Below are positions 1 to 9,528 of a stretch of 64,000 nt of DNA, in pieces. Both the position numbers and the translations under genes were made by a program. The stretch's first letter is position 1. Each line of letters starts with the position of its first letter. The stretch is from Termitomyces sp. T153 (Eukaryota; Basidiomycota; Agaricomycetes; Agaricales; Lyophyllaceae): assembly GCA_018296165.2 (NCBI GenBank), contig JACKQL020000024.1, forward strand, positions 248,001 to 312,000, given 5' to 3'. The notes beneath the pieces were generated by a model. It had not been told where the DNA came from. It saw only the letters and a program-made list of their open reading frames with translations, and did no database searches.

Positions 1-417
1 AAATGATGGGTTGCAATTGCCTTCTGACCTCGTCTCATAGCTTCGCAGCTCGCGAATGATCTCGAATACCTCTCCTCCATGTACCCAAAGCATCTTGTCA
101 TATACACCGGCATTTCTGCAGCTACCTTCTCTGTACAACATGACAGCCGCCAACATATCGAGACGGAAGACGACGCAACACTTACCTGGCCCGTTTTCGA
201 CTTCGTGTCTGTACCCTCGAATACCACCCTTGCGCAGGGTGGCATTTTAAAACGCTACCAGCTGCTTACACCGGGGCTTATCACCTCCTTGCTCGTTGTG
301 CTCTTTATACTTTTGCCGATTTTGTCATTCGGGTTCAAGGCACTGGCGAGTATACAGAGTCCTCTGGAAACGGAAGCACCAAACAAGTTTAGTGCAGATG
401 AGAAGAAGAGACAGTAG
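1..417 (+). CDS. 3' end of BIG1/VOA1-type ER membrane protein (partial)
   Basis: Only the last exon is certain. A probable intron ends with the AG at 39-40, and coding runs from about 41 to the TAG at 415-417; bases 1-40 look intronic. The exon gives roughly 125 residues: a luminal stretch (LANDLEYLSSMYPKHLVIYT), a threonine-rich loop, then one membrane segment (LLTPGLITSLLVVLFILLPI) and a short polar tail. The order of luminal beta-rich domain, PGL-type entry to one C-terminal transmembrane helix and a short charged tail is that of the fungal BIG1 / VOA1-Ac45 family. Members are ER proteins needed for cell-wall beta-1,6-glucan synthesis or V-ATPase assembly. The assignment rests on this C-terminal pattern alone. 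The gene starts to the left of the window. Confidence 0.55.
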
Positions 418-636
418 GACTGTTGTAGTACATTTTCCTTCGCTTGTGCACTGCAAGACAAATGCTACCACAAACACTTTACTTCACTTGCGCATCAACA
501 AATGCTACCACAAGACGCATGCCTTAGTATCATTTGGAAGGTACATGAATCAAATGTAGTATATAGAAAAAATATCGTAACCTGGATCCATCTATTCACA
601 CCGCGACCTAGTGTGATATTCAAACCAGCCTGTAAG
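418..636. other. Convergent 3' flanks
   Basis: The region lies between the stop of the BIG1-like gene (+) and the stop of the MBIP-like gene (-). No convincing reading frame is seen, and it should hold the two 3' untranslated regions. Confidence 0.5.
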
Positions 637-1835
637 TCAGCCCAGGTCGGTCATAGCTTGCTTGACCTCGAGACGCTCGAGCACGGCCCGATGTAGACTC
701 GACATCTTCTTCTCACATGAAGCCTTATCCCTATCTTGCACAGCAGGGGCGTCAATGGACCGTAAGTGTGGGGGAACAATGATGGGTGTTTGGCGTGGAG
801 GTGGTGGCCACTAATGAAGAATTAAACTGTAAATTGAGGATAAATGAACAAGAAACGCACTCCACGATTGGGCTGATTGAAGTGAAGTGCAGCCCAAGGT
901 GGATAATCTTTTTCCAGACGCATTAGATGCTCTTCGAGGAATTTGAGACGCGCAAGGAAGGTCCGTGGTGCTGATGGAACTGAGTCAGGGGAGTCAGATA
1001 TTCGGCGGGATTACCGGACAAAAAAAAAGATCTCCTACCAAAACGAACTGCTAGATGCGCCTCAATGTTCCCTAGCCTCTCATCGAGCCCTGGGTGTTTA
1101 GATGCTGTCCAACCCTCCTCAGCCTCAACCATGGACCGAGAAGACGAGCCCTGTGGCTCTTCCCCCTTAGCCTTCTGCTTGCCTTTCCCGCTGTCTTGAA
1201 TGTCACTCGTGTGCATGGTACGACTTAGCGGTCCCTCCTCGTTCTTTGCAATGTCGTACTTGATTTGTAGATCCCTGTCCAGTGGCTTGGCATCTGTGCG
1301 GGCACAGGAAGGCGCGATTTCGGCGTTGTGATCGGCGAGTCGTTGGCGTTTTTGCGCAGGGGTGTAAACGAACTCTGTACGATTAGACGCGTCGTTACGG
1401 GTGCGGTTTCGGGCAAGGAAACGCGATATTTCCTTGTTGATCTGAGACACGTAAGATAAAAGGTATAACCGGGAATGTGCCTACGTACGGTGGACTGCGA
1501 TCGTGGAGGCATGTTGTTTGTGAGACGAATATAGTCTAGTTTGCGCCGTTCCAGTGATGGCTCATCCATTCGAAAGGCAATTTTTTCCCCTACAAACAAA
1601 GCCTGAATTCAATTATAGTAATGCCTCTTCGACATTACTTATTTGGTATACATACAGATATGTTCTGTGTGAGGTCTGAAAGAGCTTCAGGAACGATGCT
1701 CTTCTCCCAGTCGGGGTTCATAACGAGTAGATCTGCTGTAAATCCAGTCACGGCTTGATGAAAACCAATGCGTACAAGAAATGAATGAATGACTTTGTCC
1801 CAGCCATGAGATATGTCGAGAGGAGAGGATGACAT
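637..1835 (-). CDS. Conserved basidiomycete protein, MBIP-like (329 aa)
   Basis: Five exons join in phase: 1835-1656, 1602-1489, 1441-1039, 979-861 and 810-637 (990 nt). All four introns have GT..AG ends and are 46-59 bases long. The ATG at 1835 is the first after the divergent promoter. The N-terminal part reads as a compact helical domain (GWDKVIHSFLVRIGFHQAVT, DLLVMNPDWEKS). The middle is charged and disordered. The C-terminal part has RLGNIEAHLAVRFVPSAP, then LARLKFLEEHLMRLEKDYPP, and ends in a proline-rich tail (WPPPPRQTP). The leucine/glutamate-rich C-terminal coiled segment resembles MAP3K12-binding inhibitory protein (MBIP), a subunit of the metazoan ATAC acetyltransferase complex. 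That resemblance is from memory and tentative. No enzymatic motif is visible. Confidence 0.6.
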
Positions 1836-1872
1836 TTAGCACAGCCACATATTCAGGCGCTCATTGATTCTC
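1836..1872. promoter_or_regulatory. 37-bp divergent intergenic promoter
   Basis: Only 37 bases separate the start codon of the minus-strand MBIP-like gene (ATG at 1835) from the plus-strand hydrolase start (ATG at 1873). Any core promoter must overlap the neighbour's 5' untranslated or coding region. No clear TATA box is seen. Confidence 0.5.
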
Positions 1873-3047
1873 ATGGCGAACAGTGACTTGCCCACTGCCT
1901 TTGACGCTTCTACCTGTGTCAGGAAAGGTCTCTGCCCAGTGACAAAGCTCCGTGACCAAGGCCCTGAGCTCCTAGAAAGCCATTCGCTCTATTATGAGCA
2001 GCATGGTCGCGGGACAAGATATAAAGTTGTGTTTATAATGGGCCTCAATTCGAGCTCCTTCTCCTGGGGCCCGCAAGTCACAGACTTTGGACGGTCTACA
2101 GACCACACTGCTCTTGTCTTTGACAACAGGGGTGTTGGAAACTCTGGATACCCTCGAGGACCTTATACGTGAGCTGGTCACACGTTTGACATCCAAAGCA
2201 ACCTGACAATTTACAGTACTGCTGGAATGGCAGAAGATGTTATCGCTCTACTAGACTATCTTGGTTGGACTAAGGAACGCGACTTGCACGTCGTTGGCAT
2301 CAGTCTCGGGGGAATGATCGCTCAAGGTATCTCTCGACTTTGAAATAGCTTCAAGAGCGCTAAGTCTCTGCAGAGCTCGCTACTAGGATACCAAACCGCA
2401 TTGCCTCTCTCGTCCTTGCAGTCACCACACCCGGTGGCAGGCTATGGAACAATTTCCCCCCTGTATGTCCAAATCATTTTGTCCTCCAAGTCTCACTTAT
2501 GGGTTACCAGTGGTCTGGACTCGCATCTCTCGCGAGACTTATGTTCATACAGGACCCCGCCAAAAAGGCTGGCATCATTTCGCAGATGCTCTTCCCCAAG
2601 TCCTGGTTAGATCTGAAAGCAGAAGATGACTCGGCGGGCAGAACGAATTACCAAGTACAGAATGAGGTGTGTCCCAAAGTACATCATTTTCCAGGCACAT
2701 TTTGAATTCACCATCTCCAGGAATTCATTCGACGTGTAGCTATCACCCAACCCCAGCGATTCATTGGCCATATATCCCAGATGGCTGCTGGTCTCACTCA
2801 CTATTGCTCTTCCGATCGCCTGCGCTACATATCGAGCTCAATACCGAAAGTCGTCATACTTACCGGAGACATAGACAATCTCGTCCTGCACGCGCATTCT
2901 CTTGAGCTAAAGGCTTCTATGCCAGAAGCTGAATACATCCAATGGACAGAAACAGGTCACGGAATACATGTGCAGAGGAAGAAGCAGTTCAATGTACTGC
3001 TAGAACGGGTCTTTAGAGAAGGCCAAGAGCGTTCTGGACAACGCTAA
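1873..3047 (+). CDS. Alpha/beta-fold hydrolase (325 aa)
   Basis: Exons 1873-2168, 2217-2326, 2374-2462, 2511-2666 and 2721-3047 join in one frame; the introns are 46-54 bases. The chain shows the alpha/beta hydrolase order. First comes an oxyanion-region strand (VVFIMGLNSSSFSWGP), then a DNRG turn (VFDNRGVGNSGYP). The nucleophile elbow G-I-S-L-G-G supplies the serine. A cap region rich in aromatic residues follows, then an acid-bearing turn (VVILTGDIDN) and the C-terminal histidine (TETGHGIHVQRK). All three members of the catalytic triad are therefore plausible. The family covers esterases, lipases and epoxide hydrolases, and the substrate cannot be told. No signal peptide is visible, so it is probably cytosolic. 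An in-frame TTG lies just upstream, but the ATG at 1873 is the natural start. Confidence 0.85.
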
Positions 3048-3097
3048 CAAATACCAATAGTTCCAATTTATACCAAGTCTTATCATCTATACTAATG

Positions 3098-4104
3098 CTA
3101 TATCGCATTCTGCTGGTTCCAAGGTCCCGCGTCGCTCAAAGAACAACCCCCCGGACAATTACACGTCCCACCGAATTCTCGCGGCAAATTCTCGCGCGGT
3201 ATCTGCGTGAAAAGCTCATCTTTATAAGACGATCCCAGAATATTAATCTTTGCCACCGTGACTGGATCCAACCACGGCTTGACGATGGACCAGACAGCTG
3301 AAAATGCCCAGGGTGCGTTGATAATGTAGAATTTGCCCATAGTTTCGGGATATCTATCTGAACTGATGCGAGAGGCGCGCGAGACGTAGTCTTTGACGTG
3401 GTAAAACTTGGTTACCGAGACGTTGGCGAGATCGAGGATGGTGCAGGAGGTCTCTACGGGGTGGCCGAATGCCTTGGAGCATGCCGGGAAGCGCTCTTTC
3501 GAGGATTTCTCGTACTCCCAAACTAATCGTTTGATCTGCCGGTCCTGGGTTGTTACTTTGTACAATTCGTCGATGTCGAGTTTGCCGAGGACCTCGATAT
3601 AGATTGGTCGGCCGTCCTAAGGATAGTTGGGATCAGTGACGCAATGGAGACGGGTCAAGGTCATACTTTGTCGGTTTTGTGGTAGTATTGAGGGTACCAC
3701 TTGTCGACTTCTACCTTTTCTTTGAAGTCGAAATTCCTTCATAGATAATGATTAGTGAATACGGTGGAGTCGACGCGGAGGGTAGTTACTCGTGGATATC
3801 GTTTACACCTTCTGCCTTGCGCCACTCCTCCGCCTCCTTGAGCATCGCCTTGGCCTTGGCGAGATCAAACTTGCGTGCTCTAAGAAATCTGAGAGGATCG
3901 ATGAATCAATAAGTATTGTAGCCCGAACATGAGGGGTGATGCCCTTGACCTGAGCAAGAACGCATCGTCCATCCTCTCGGGGACAAAGACATCCTCAGCA
4001 ATCAGTTGCTCCTTGAAGGTGGTTAGGATCTGCTGCTGCTCTGCAGTGAGATTCCCGAGTCTGCCCGGTAGGGGATGGTAGTTGGGATCTGTGACGACAG
4101 ACAT
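3098..4104 (-). CDS. Sec14-like CRAL-TRIO lipid-transfer protein, copy 1 (280 aa)
   Basis: Four exons (4104-3950, 3888-3790, 3736-3667, 3616-3098; 155, 99, 70 and 519 nt) splice in phase. Residues about 15-85 form the CRAL-TRIO N domain (LPGRLGNLTAEQQQ, FLRARKFDLAKAKAML). Residues about 105-270 form the lipid-binding CRAL-TRIO domain, including GRPIYIEVLGKLD, CTILDLANVSVTKFY, YIINAPWAFSAVWSIVKPWL and the C-terminal ENLPREFGGTCNCPGGC. This is the Sec14 family, which exchanges phosphatidylinositol and phosphatidylcholine between membranes and supports Golgi secretion. The length is slightly below that of yeast Sec14. It is the downstream member of a tandem pair, 95 bases after the stop of copy 2, and has identical internal exon sizes. 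Whether it is the essential Sec14 or a paralogue cannot be told. Confidence 0.9.
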
Positions 4105-4199
4105 GGTGGTTGTAGATCAACACTGTTATGGGGTAATAACATTTAGCCGCTGTCTCATTAGTTCGTCTACACGTCGTCTATGGTATATCTATCCTTAGT

Positions 4200-5241
4200 C
4201 TACGCCGCCACTCCGTTCTGTGCTTTAGTGTTCCATGGGCCTGCGTCGCTCAGATCGCACCCGCCTGGGCAGTCGCAAGTCCCTCCCAAGATGACCGGCA
4301 GGTTCTCTGCCGCTATCTGCTTGAGCAGCGTCTCCTTGTAGTTGCTGCCCAAAATATCCACCTTGGATACTGTCACCTCATCCAGCCACGGCTTGATGGC
4401 TCTCCAAACTGCCGAAAACGCCCACGGGGCATTGATGATGTAAAACTTGCCCATGCGTTCGGGGTATCTGTCCTGCCCAATTGACGATGCTTGCATGATG
4501 TAGTCCTTGACCCGATAGAAACTGGTCATGGACACGTTATGGAGGTCCAGGATCGTGCACGATGTTTCGACAGGGTGACCTACTGCTTTGGAGCACGCGG
4601 GCACACGGTATTTTGCGAATTTTTCGTATTCCTGAACGAATCGATTGATGAGGCGCTCCTGAGTCGTTGCTTTATACAGTGCATCTAGATCGAGAAAGCC
4701 AAGACGTTCGATGTAAATCGGTCGTCCATCCTGGTCGAACGTCAGACCCATGCGGCGACGACAAGCCACCAGACGTACCTTGTCCATCTTGTGGTAGTAC
4801 TGGGGATAATACTTGTTGACCTGCTCGCGCTCTGTAAACTCGAAATCCCTTGAGAGGTCGCATCAGATGGCATACAACGAGGCACCACAGAAGACGCACT
4901 CAATGATGGTATCGACGTTCATCTCCTTCCTCCATTTCTCCGTCGCAATGAGCATCTCCTTTGCCTTTGCTACATCAAACTTTCTCGCCCGCAAGAACCT
5001 GCACACATCAAGTTTGCTGAAGAAAGAGGTACGCCAACACACACCGCAGAAGCAAAGCATCGTCCATTCTCTCTTCTACGAAATTTCCCTCCTCGATGAG
5101 CTCTTTTTTGAACTTTTGAAGCGCATGTAGCTGCACCGCGGTGAGGTTTCCTAGCCTTCCCGGAGGAGGCTTGTAGTTTAGATCCGTGACGCCTTCCGGC
5201 ATCGGGCTTGCACTGGCAGCTGCAGACTGAGGAGTTGCCAT
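4200..5241 (-). CDS. Sec14-like CRAL-TRIO lipid-transfer protein, copy 2 (298 aa)
   Basis: Exons 5241-5045, 4998-4900, 4848-4779 and 4730-4200 (197, 99, 70 and 531 nt) join in phase to the TAG-type stop at 4200. The start is the ATG at 5241 (MATPQSAAASASP); it has a longer Ser/Ala N-terminus than copy 1. The same landmarks appear: PPGRLGNLTAVQLHALQKF, FLRARKFDVAKAKEML, GRPIYIERLGFLDLDAL, YIINAPWAFSAVWRAIKPWL and LPVILGGTCDCPGGC. The core GG-T-C-x-C-P-G-G-C is typical of Sec14 proteins of this group. Role as for copy 1: phospholipid exchange at Golgi or other membranes. The first exon and the C-terminus differ most between the copies, while the two middle exons keep identical lengths. This points to a tandem gene duplication that kept the intron positions. 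Confidence 0.9.
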
Positions 5242-5534
5242 GGGGAATTGAATGAGGGACGTGTGGAACAAAAGATGGTGGTATGAAAAGAAGTCTAAGT
5301 AGAGTCGAGGCTCAAGCAAGCAGCCACCAGCTATTGCCTTTTTACGATCAGCGTGATTTGATGCGGGCCGTACAGTTGCATTTTCCTCCGAAAAAAGTGG
5401 ACGGTACGGTAATTAGATACATTGATGTATGTCAGAGGCAGAATATATCATCTAATGGGCATGTCTGTGCATGGTGCGTGGACAAGATTATGATTACGCG
5501 CTAAATTCTGTTAGGCTTGGCCAACTGACGGTGA
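5242..5534. other. Spacer between uL5m and Sec14 copy 2
   Basis: About 290 bases without a supported gene. The region should hold the 3' end of the uL5m transcript and the promoter of Sec14 copy 2, both on the minus strand. No clear TATA box is seen on the minus strand. Confidence 0.4.
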
Positions 5535-6434
5535 CTACTTGCGCAAGAAGGGGATCTGGAAGCCTGACACCAACGCTCTTGCTCTATTCTGTGCACCGAC
5601 ACCAGTCGCATTTGTCACGAAATGCAGGTGCATACCATACTGGTTGGGGTACGAGTCCAGGTTGACTTCGATCTGGGGAAAGAGGCCCATTGCAGAGGGA
5701 GGGAGACCAAAGGAGACGACGCCCGACACGGCGCTGGGAGAGTTGACGGAGGACGACTGGGGTGGGAGGACAACGCCGCCAAAGTCCCTGATGCGGGGGA
5801 GGACAAACTCGACGAGGGAGTTGAGAAAGTCGTACATGGCGGGGCCCTTGAGGTCGACCTTGGCACCGACGGGGACGCCTGGGCGGATCCAGCCGCCAAC
5901 GGCCTTCTTGCCGCGGACGACCTGGATGCCTTCGGCGGTGTGTCTGCCGCCAGCCCTGTAGGACTCGCCGGTGATGGCGCGGAGGGCCATGAGGGGGCCG
6001 AGGAGGTTCTGCTTGCTGTGGAGGGCGTCCTTCTGCATGGTGTGGATGGAGATCTTCTCGAGGCGGACGACGTTATGGGGGGCCGAGGGCGGCGGGGGCT
6101 TCTTGCCTATCTGGGAGCCGCCCACGGGGGGGTTGGGGCGGTGCTTGGTGTAGGGGTCTGCGGGGTCGTACGTGAGGCGGATCTGGCGGGGCGGCGGGCG
6201 GGGATGGGGCTCGTGCACGTAGGTCATGTACATGGCGTCGTCGGCGAGCGTGGTGTGGTAGTGGTCCTCGAAGCGGGACTGCGCAAAGTCGCGCGTGAGG
6301 ATCCTGACGTGCGGGATCGGCAGCTGCGTGCGCCGGTCCTTGCGCAGATGGCGTCGGACCTCGGGCGTGCGCCCAAACCGCGTCGGCGGACGCACAAGAC
6401 GGCGGGCCGCTGGATGGCGCGCTACCGTCGACAT
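5535..6434 (-). CDS. MRPL7: Mitochondrial large-subunit ribosomal protein uL5m (299 aa)
   Basis: A single open exon of 300 codons. I chose the ATG at 6434 (MSTVARHPAARRLVRPPTRF) because it starts an Arg-rich, acid-free presequence as expected for mitochondrial import; an upstream in-frame start would add residues overlapping the divergent neighbour. The body has the bacterial L5-like regions: VVRLEKISIHTMQKDALHSK near residue 140, the segment from LGPLMALRAITGE to VRGKKAVGGWIRPGVPVGAK, then FLNSLVEFVLPRIRDFGGV, and a C-terminal FPQIEVNLDSYPNQYGMHLH. Yeast Mrpl7 has the same layout. The protein sits in the central protuberance of the mitoribosome next to 5S-type contacts. It is transcribed divergently from SIN1 with 42 bases between starts. 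The sequence is very GC-rich, unlike the TE block to the right. Confidence 0.85.
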   Translation of the reverse strand: MSTVARHPAARRLVRPPTRFGRTPEVRRHLRKDRRTQLPIPHVRILTRDFAQSRFEDHYHTTLADDAMYMTYVHEPHPRPPPRQIRLTYDPADPYTKHRPNPPVGGSQIGKKPPPPSAPHNVVRLEKISIHTMQKDALHSKQNLLGPLMALRAITGESYRAGGRHTAEGIQVVRGKKAVGGWIRPGVPVGAKVDLKGPAMYDFLNSLVEFVLPRIRDFGGVVLPPQSSSVNSPSAVSGVVSFGLPPSAMGLFPQIEVNLDSYPNQYGMHLHFVTNATGVGAQNRARALVSGFQIPFLRK

Positions 6435-6476
6435 CGTGGCCAGAAAAAAGCTGATGCCGCTGATGTAAGCACCCTC
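6435..6476. promoter_or_regulatory. 42-bp divergent promoter of uL5m and SIN1
   Basis: 42 bases lie between the ATG of uL5m (minus, 6434) and the ATG of SIN1 (plus, 6477). The stretch contains an A-run (AGAAAAAAGC) and two copies of CTGATG. The transcripts of the two genes are likely to overlap head to head. Confidence 0.5.
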
Positions 6477-9392
6477 ATGTCTCTCATCAGCGATACAGAG
6501 TACGTGCCTGCTCTTCATCCTGGACGTCTGACAGTCTCCCCGCAGCTACCTCATCCACGGCCTGCGGCTCTCCTACCTGCGTGACATTGACGACATCTAC
6601 GGACCCCGTCTCATCACCCTCGATCCTTCTTACAACGCCAACCCATTCATCGTCGCCGCCTCTCTCGCCGATAACGACCGATGGCCAGAGCTCAATATGC
6701 CTGTCAGTCCTCAGCTCAGCGAAGACGAGGCAGAGCGACCGTCCGGCTTCCCAGGCGCCCGACTCAAGAGCTCACAAACTATCATGGGTAACCGCTCCGG
6801 CGCACTTGGAATGCGCGTCAATGGAAGGAGGTCCTCTCCCTCCCGTCGTATGTCTGCCACCCCGAGAGATGTTCAAGTTCAGAACTTTGTGTCTGCCGGC
6901 GCCCCCGTTCAAGACGTTTTGTCAAGTTCAGTGCCTGTTTCGTCCTCGACGCCTCTCGTCAAATCTCTCCCGGACGAGAAATCCGCCGAGCCCTCGTCGT
7001 TGAAACTCAGGATGCAAGTTCCCCTTGTGGAGGACCCTCCAGTCCCAAAGGTGGCCCAATTCATACCAAAGTTCAAAGGCGCTGCAGAGATGGAGAAGAG
7101 GAGACGCGCCAGGATGGCCGCACGACGACCGGCCGGAGCCCCTCTACCTCTGCCGCCCCAGAATTTCGATACAGATTCTTCCGATGACATCCCTGTTGCA
7201 GACGATTCTTCGTCTGATGGTGACTTTGGCGATGGTGACGTGGATAGCATGGACGAGGGTGACGATTTTGACTTGTGAGTGTCGTACAACGCGCCCTTGA
7301 TCCACTACTCAAAATATAACAGTGGTTATGCAGGCCAGTCTACCGTAAACTCGGGCTCGGATGCCATGTCTGTAATCTCCGGTGCTTCCTCGGATCCCAC
7401 ATCTCCTTGGCCACTTTTACGCCCAAGGGCAACCTCCCGCCTCAGTCCGGTGAGCGAAGATCAGAAAACCTCACCAGACAATCCCCGGCAACGCGGCGTC
7501 GATTCCGTAGCGGGCACCTTCGAGATGATCACCCCGGCACACAGCAACCGAAAGCCCGAAGCAGGCAATCTCCAACCTCGGAGTCAACAACAGCCTCCTG
7601 CTCCGCCAGTAGACCCCCTCTTTGCCAAAAAGAAGGTACCAACCCTCAAGCCGCTCAAATCGGCGCTCTCGTCCATGCTGGCCTCTGCTGACGCTTCTTC
7701 CAACCCATTTTCGGAGATGTATGCGGCTGTATCGGGGCGTGGGGAGAGTGCTTCGGTCGATGTCATCGTTTACTTCCCCCATGCGACGCGTCCAAAGGGA
7801 AAACCGATGGAGCTCAACGTGCGGAAGGATGCGACGGTAGAAGAGGTCATCGGATTCTCGCTTTGGACGTACTGGTCAGAGGGGTGGCAACCGCGTTTGG
7901 ATGAGGGATTGTCTGGGGAGTCGGACCCAAGGTGGGAGACAAAAGTGTCGGCCGTTGGATGGATTTTGCGCATTGCGGAAGAGGATGGAGAAGTAGATGA
8001 TGATTTTCCGCGTGGGTCTTGTGAACACTTTATCTCATAGTCGCTGACTCTCATATTCCAAAGCGCCGGATCGCATGGGTAAGACATCAAAGTTCAACGC
8101 GGATGCGTATGCTGTGCTGGAAGCCACACCTGCACAAGGTACTCTTTGTTTCGAAATCGTCTTCACCCCGTTAATGCCCCATATCAAAAGCACAACAAAA
8201 TCAGCTCCTCGACTCAAAGATTCAACGACATCCCTCACGGATAACGAAAAAGGCAGAGAAGCTGATTAATATCTCCGCTCCCAATCTCGGTGCCCCCAGC
8301 AGCGCCATCTTTGGATCGACCCTTGGCTCGCTGCCGCTCTCAACATCACTGGGACCTTCGTCCAGCCAAGGACCACCCATATTCCTACGCATCCGAATTG
8401 CCGATACCGCAGATACAGTGCACATTTCCACGACGATCCCCGTGTATGTTGCCGAAACCATGCTTGAATACTGACCACTCTGGCTAAAAGTGTTTCTGCA
8501 GATCTGCCGGCATGTACATGCAAGAAGCTCTTGAACTCGTGTGCCGGAAGCGCAAGTTTGCGAATCCGAACGATTTCGCGCTTGTTGTGGCGGATATGAA
8601 CATCTTGATTCCTCTGGACAGGACAGTGGCTAGTTTGCAAGGCAAACGAGAGCTGCTTCTTGTTAAAAGAAGTATGCTACCGCAGCTCGGAGATGTTCTG
8701 AAAGGCACAGGCAAGACTACAGATCCGAATGGTAACAAAATGCTGGTTTGCATAGAGGGTGTTGATTCATTTTACATGTAGCTTCAATCTTCAAACGCAT
8801 GTCAGATACTCCGGACATCCAATACTCGTCAACATCAGCAGACTACGCAGCCGGTTATAAGGTGGGCAGTCAAAACTTTGGACGGCCAAGGTGCTTATGT
8901 TCGCCGATTATCACAGAAATATACAATATACCGCAAAGCCCCAATGTTACTTGCTCGCCAGGAGCGGACGCTTGCCATTGACGGTGTCTATATACATGTA
9001 AAACCTCCTCTTCCTTGGTGTGAGCTACCTGCTGACTTGTATCATACCGTAGATCATGCCCTCCTCAACAAACAAAGCAATGAAAGTCGTCTTTGATAGT
9101 GGAAAGACCTCATCATATCATATCAAGAGCATCGCGGACTGCTCACAGTCCGCAAAGACTTCATCCATGTTCAAGCTTGTCTTGAATCGAGGAGGGACAA
9201 ATAAGAGATACGATTTTGAGGCTGAAAGCCCTAAACTTGCAGGTGTGTGACTGGATTTTCGTCATGGTTCGTTCCGTCGTGCTGATTAGAGCCTCTTTAG
9301 GGGAGATCGTGCAGACGATCAAAAGTTTAAAGGCTTCGTTGGATCGATCAGGGACTGTTGTCAAGTCACGGAAGAGCAGACATGTTGGGTAG
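6477..9392 (+). CDS. SIN1: TORC2 subunit SIN1/AVO1 (791 aa)
   Basis: Ten exons close in phase: 6477-6499, 6546-7274, 7323-8011, 8064-8138, 8257-8443, 8502-8731, 8782-8861, 8917-8997, 9053-9242 and 9301-9392. Landmarks in order: the SIN1 N-terminus (MSLISDTDYLIHGLRLSYLR); an acidic disordered region (DSSDDIPVADDSSSDGDFGD); the CRIM domain at about residues 360-510 (VDVIVYFPHATRPKGK, IGFSLWTYWSEGWQPRLDEG, GKTSKFNADAYAVLEA); a Raf-like RBD at about 545-645 (FLRIRIADTADTVHIS, NILIPLDRTVASLQGKRELL); and a C-terminal PH domain at about 650-780 (YTIYRKAPMLLARQERTLAI, MKVVFDSGKTSSYHIK). SIN1/AVO1 recruits substrates such as AGC kinases to TORC2 at the plasma membrane. The fourth intron (8139-8256, 118 nt) is longer than the rest and may hide a small extra exon; otherwise the model is firm. 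Confidence 0.93.
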
Positions 9393-9528
9393 AGATGATG
9401 TACGATATTTGTAACATAGTTTATATGGATGTTCATGTTTTCGTCGTGCTGAGATTTGTAGATTAGATCGAGATCACAAATTTTGTAGACGGATATAGCC
9501 GAGGGCAGGGGAAGGAGTCACGAAGCGT
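9393..9528. promoter_or_regulatory. SIN1-VAS1 spacer and VAS1 promoter
   Basis: 136 bases lie between the stop of SIN1 and the first start of valyl-tRNA synthetase on the same strand. They must include the SIN1 3' end and the promoter for both synthetase transcripts. No clear TATA box is seen. Confidence 0.4.

Noticed and set aside
5622..6584. 320-codon open frame on the plus strand
   Set aside because: It is exactly antisense to the GC-rich uL5m exon, Gly/Asp/Ala/Val-rich and without any domain; a composition artefact.
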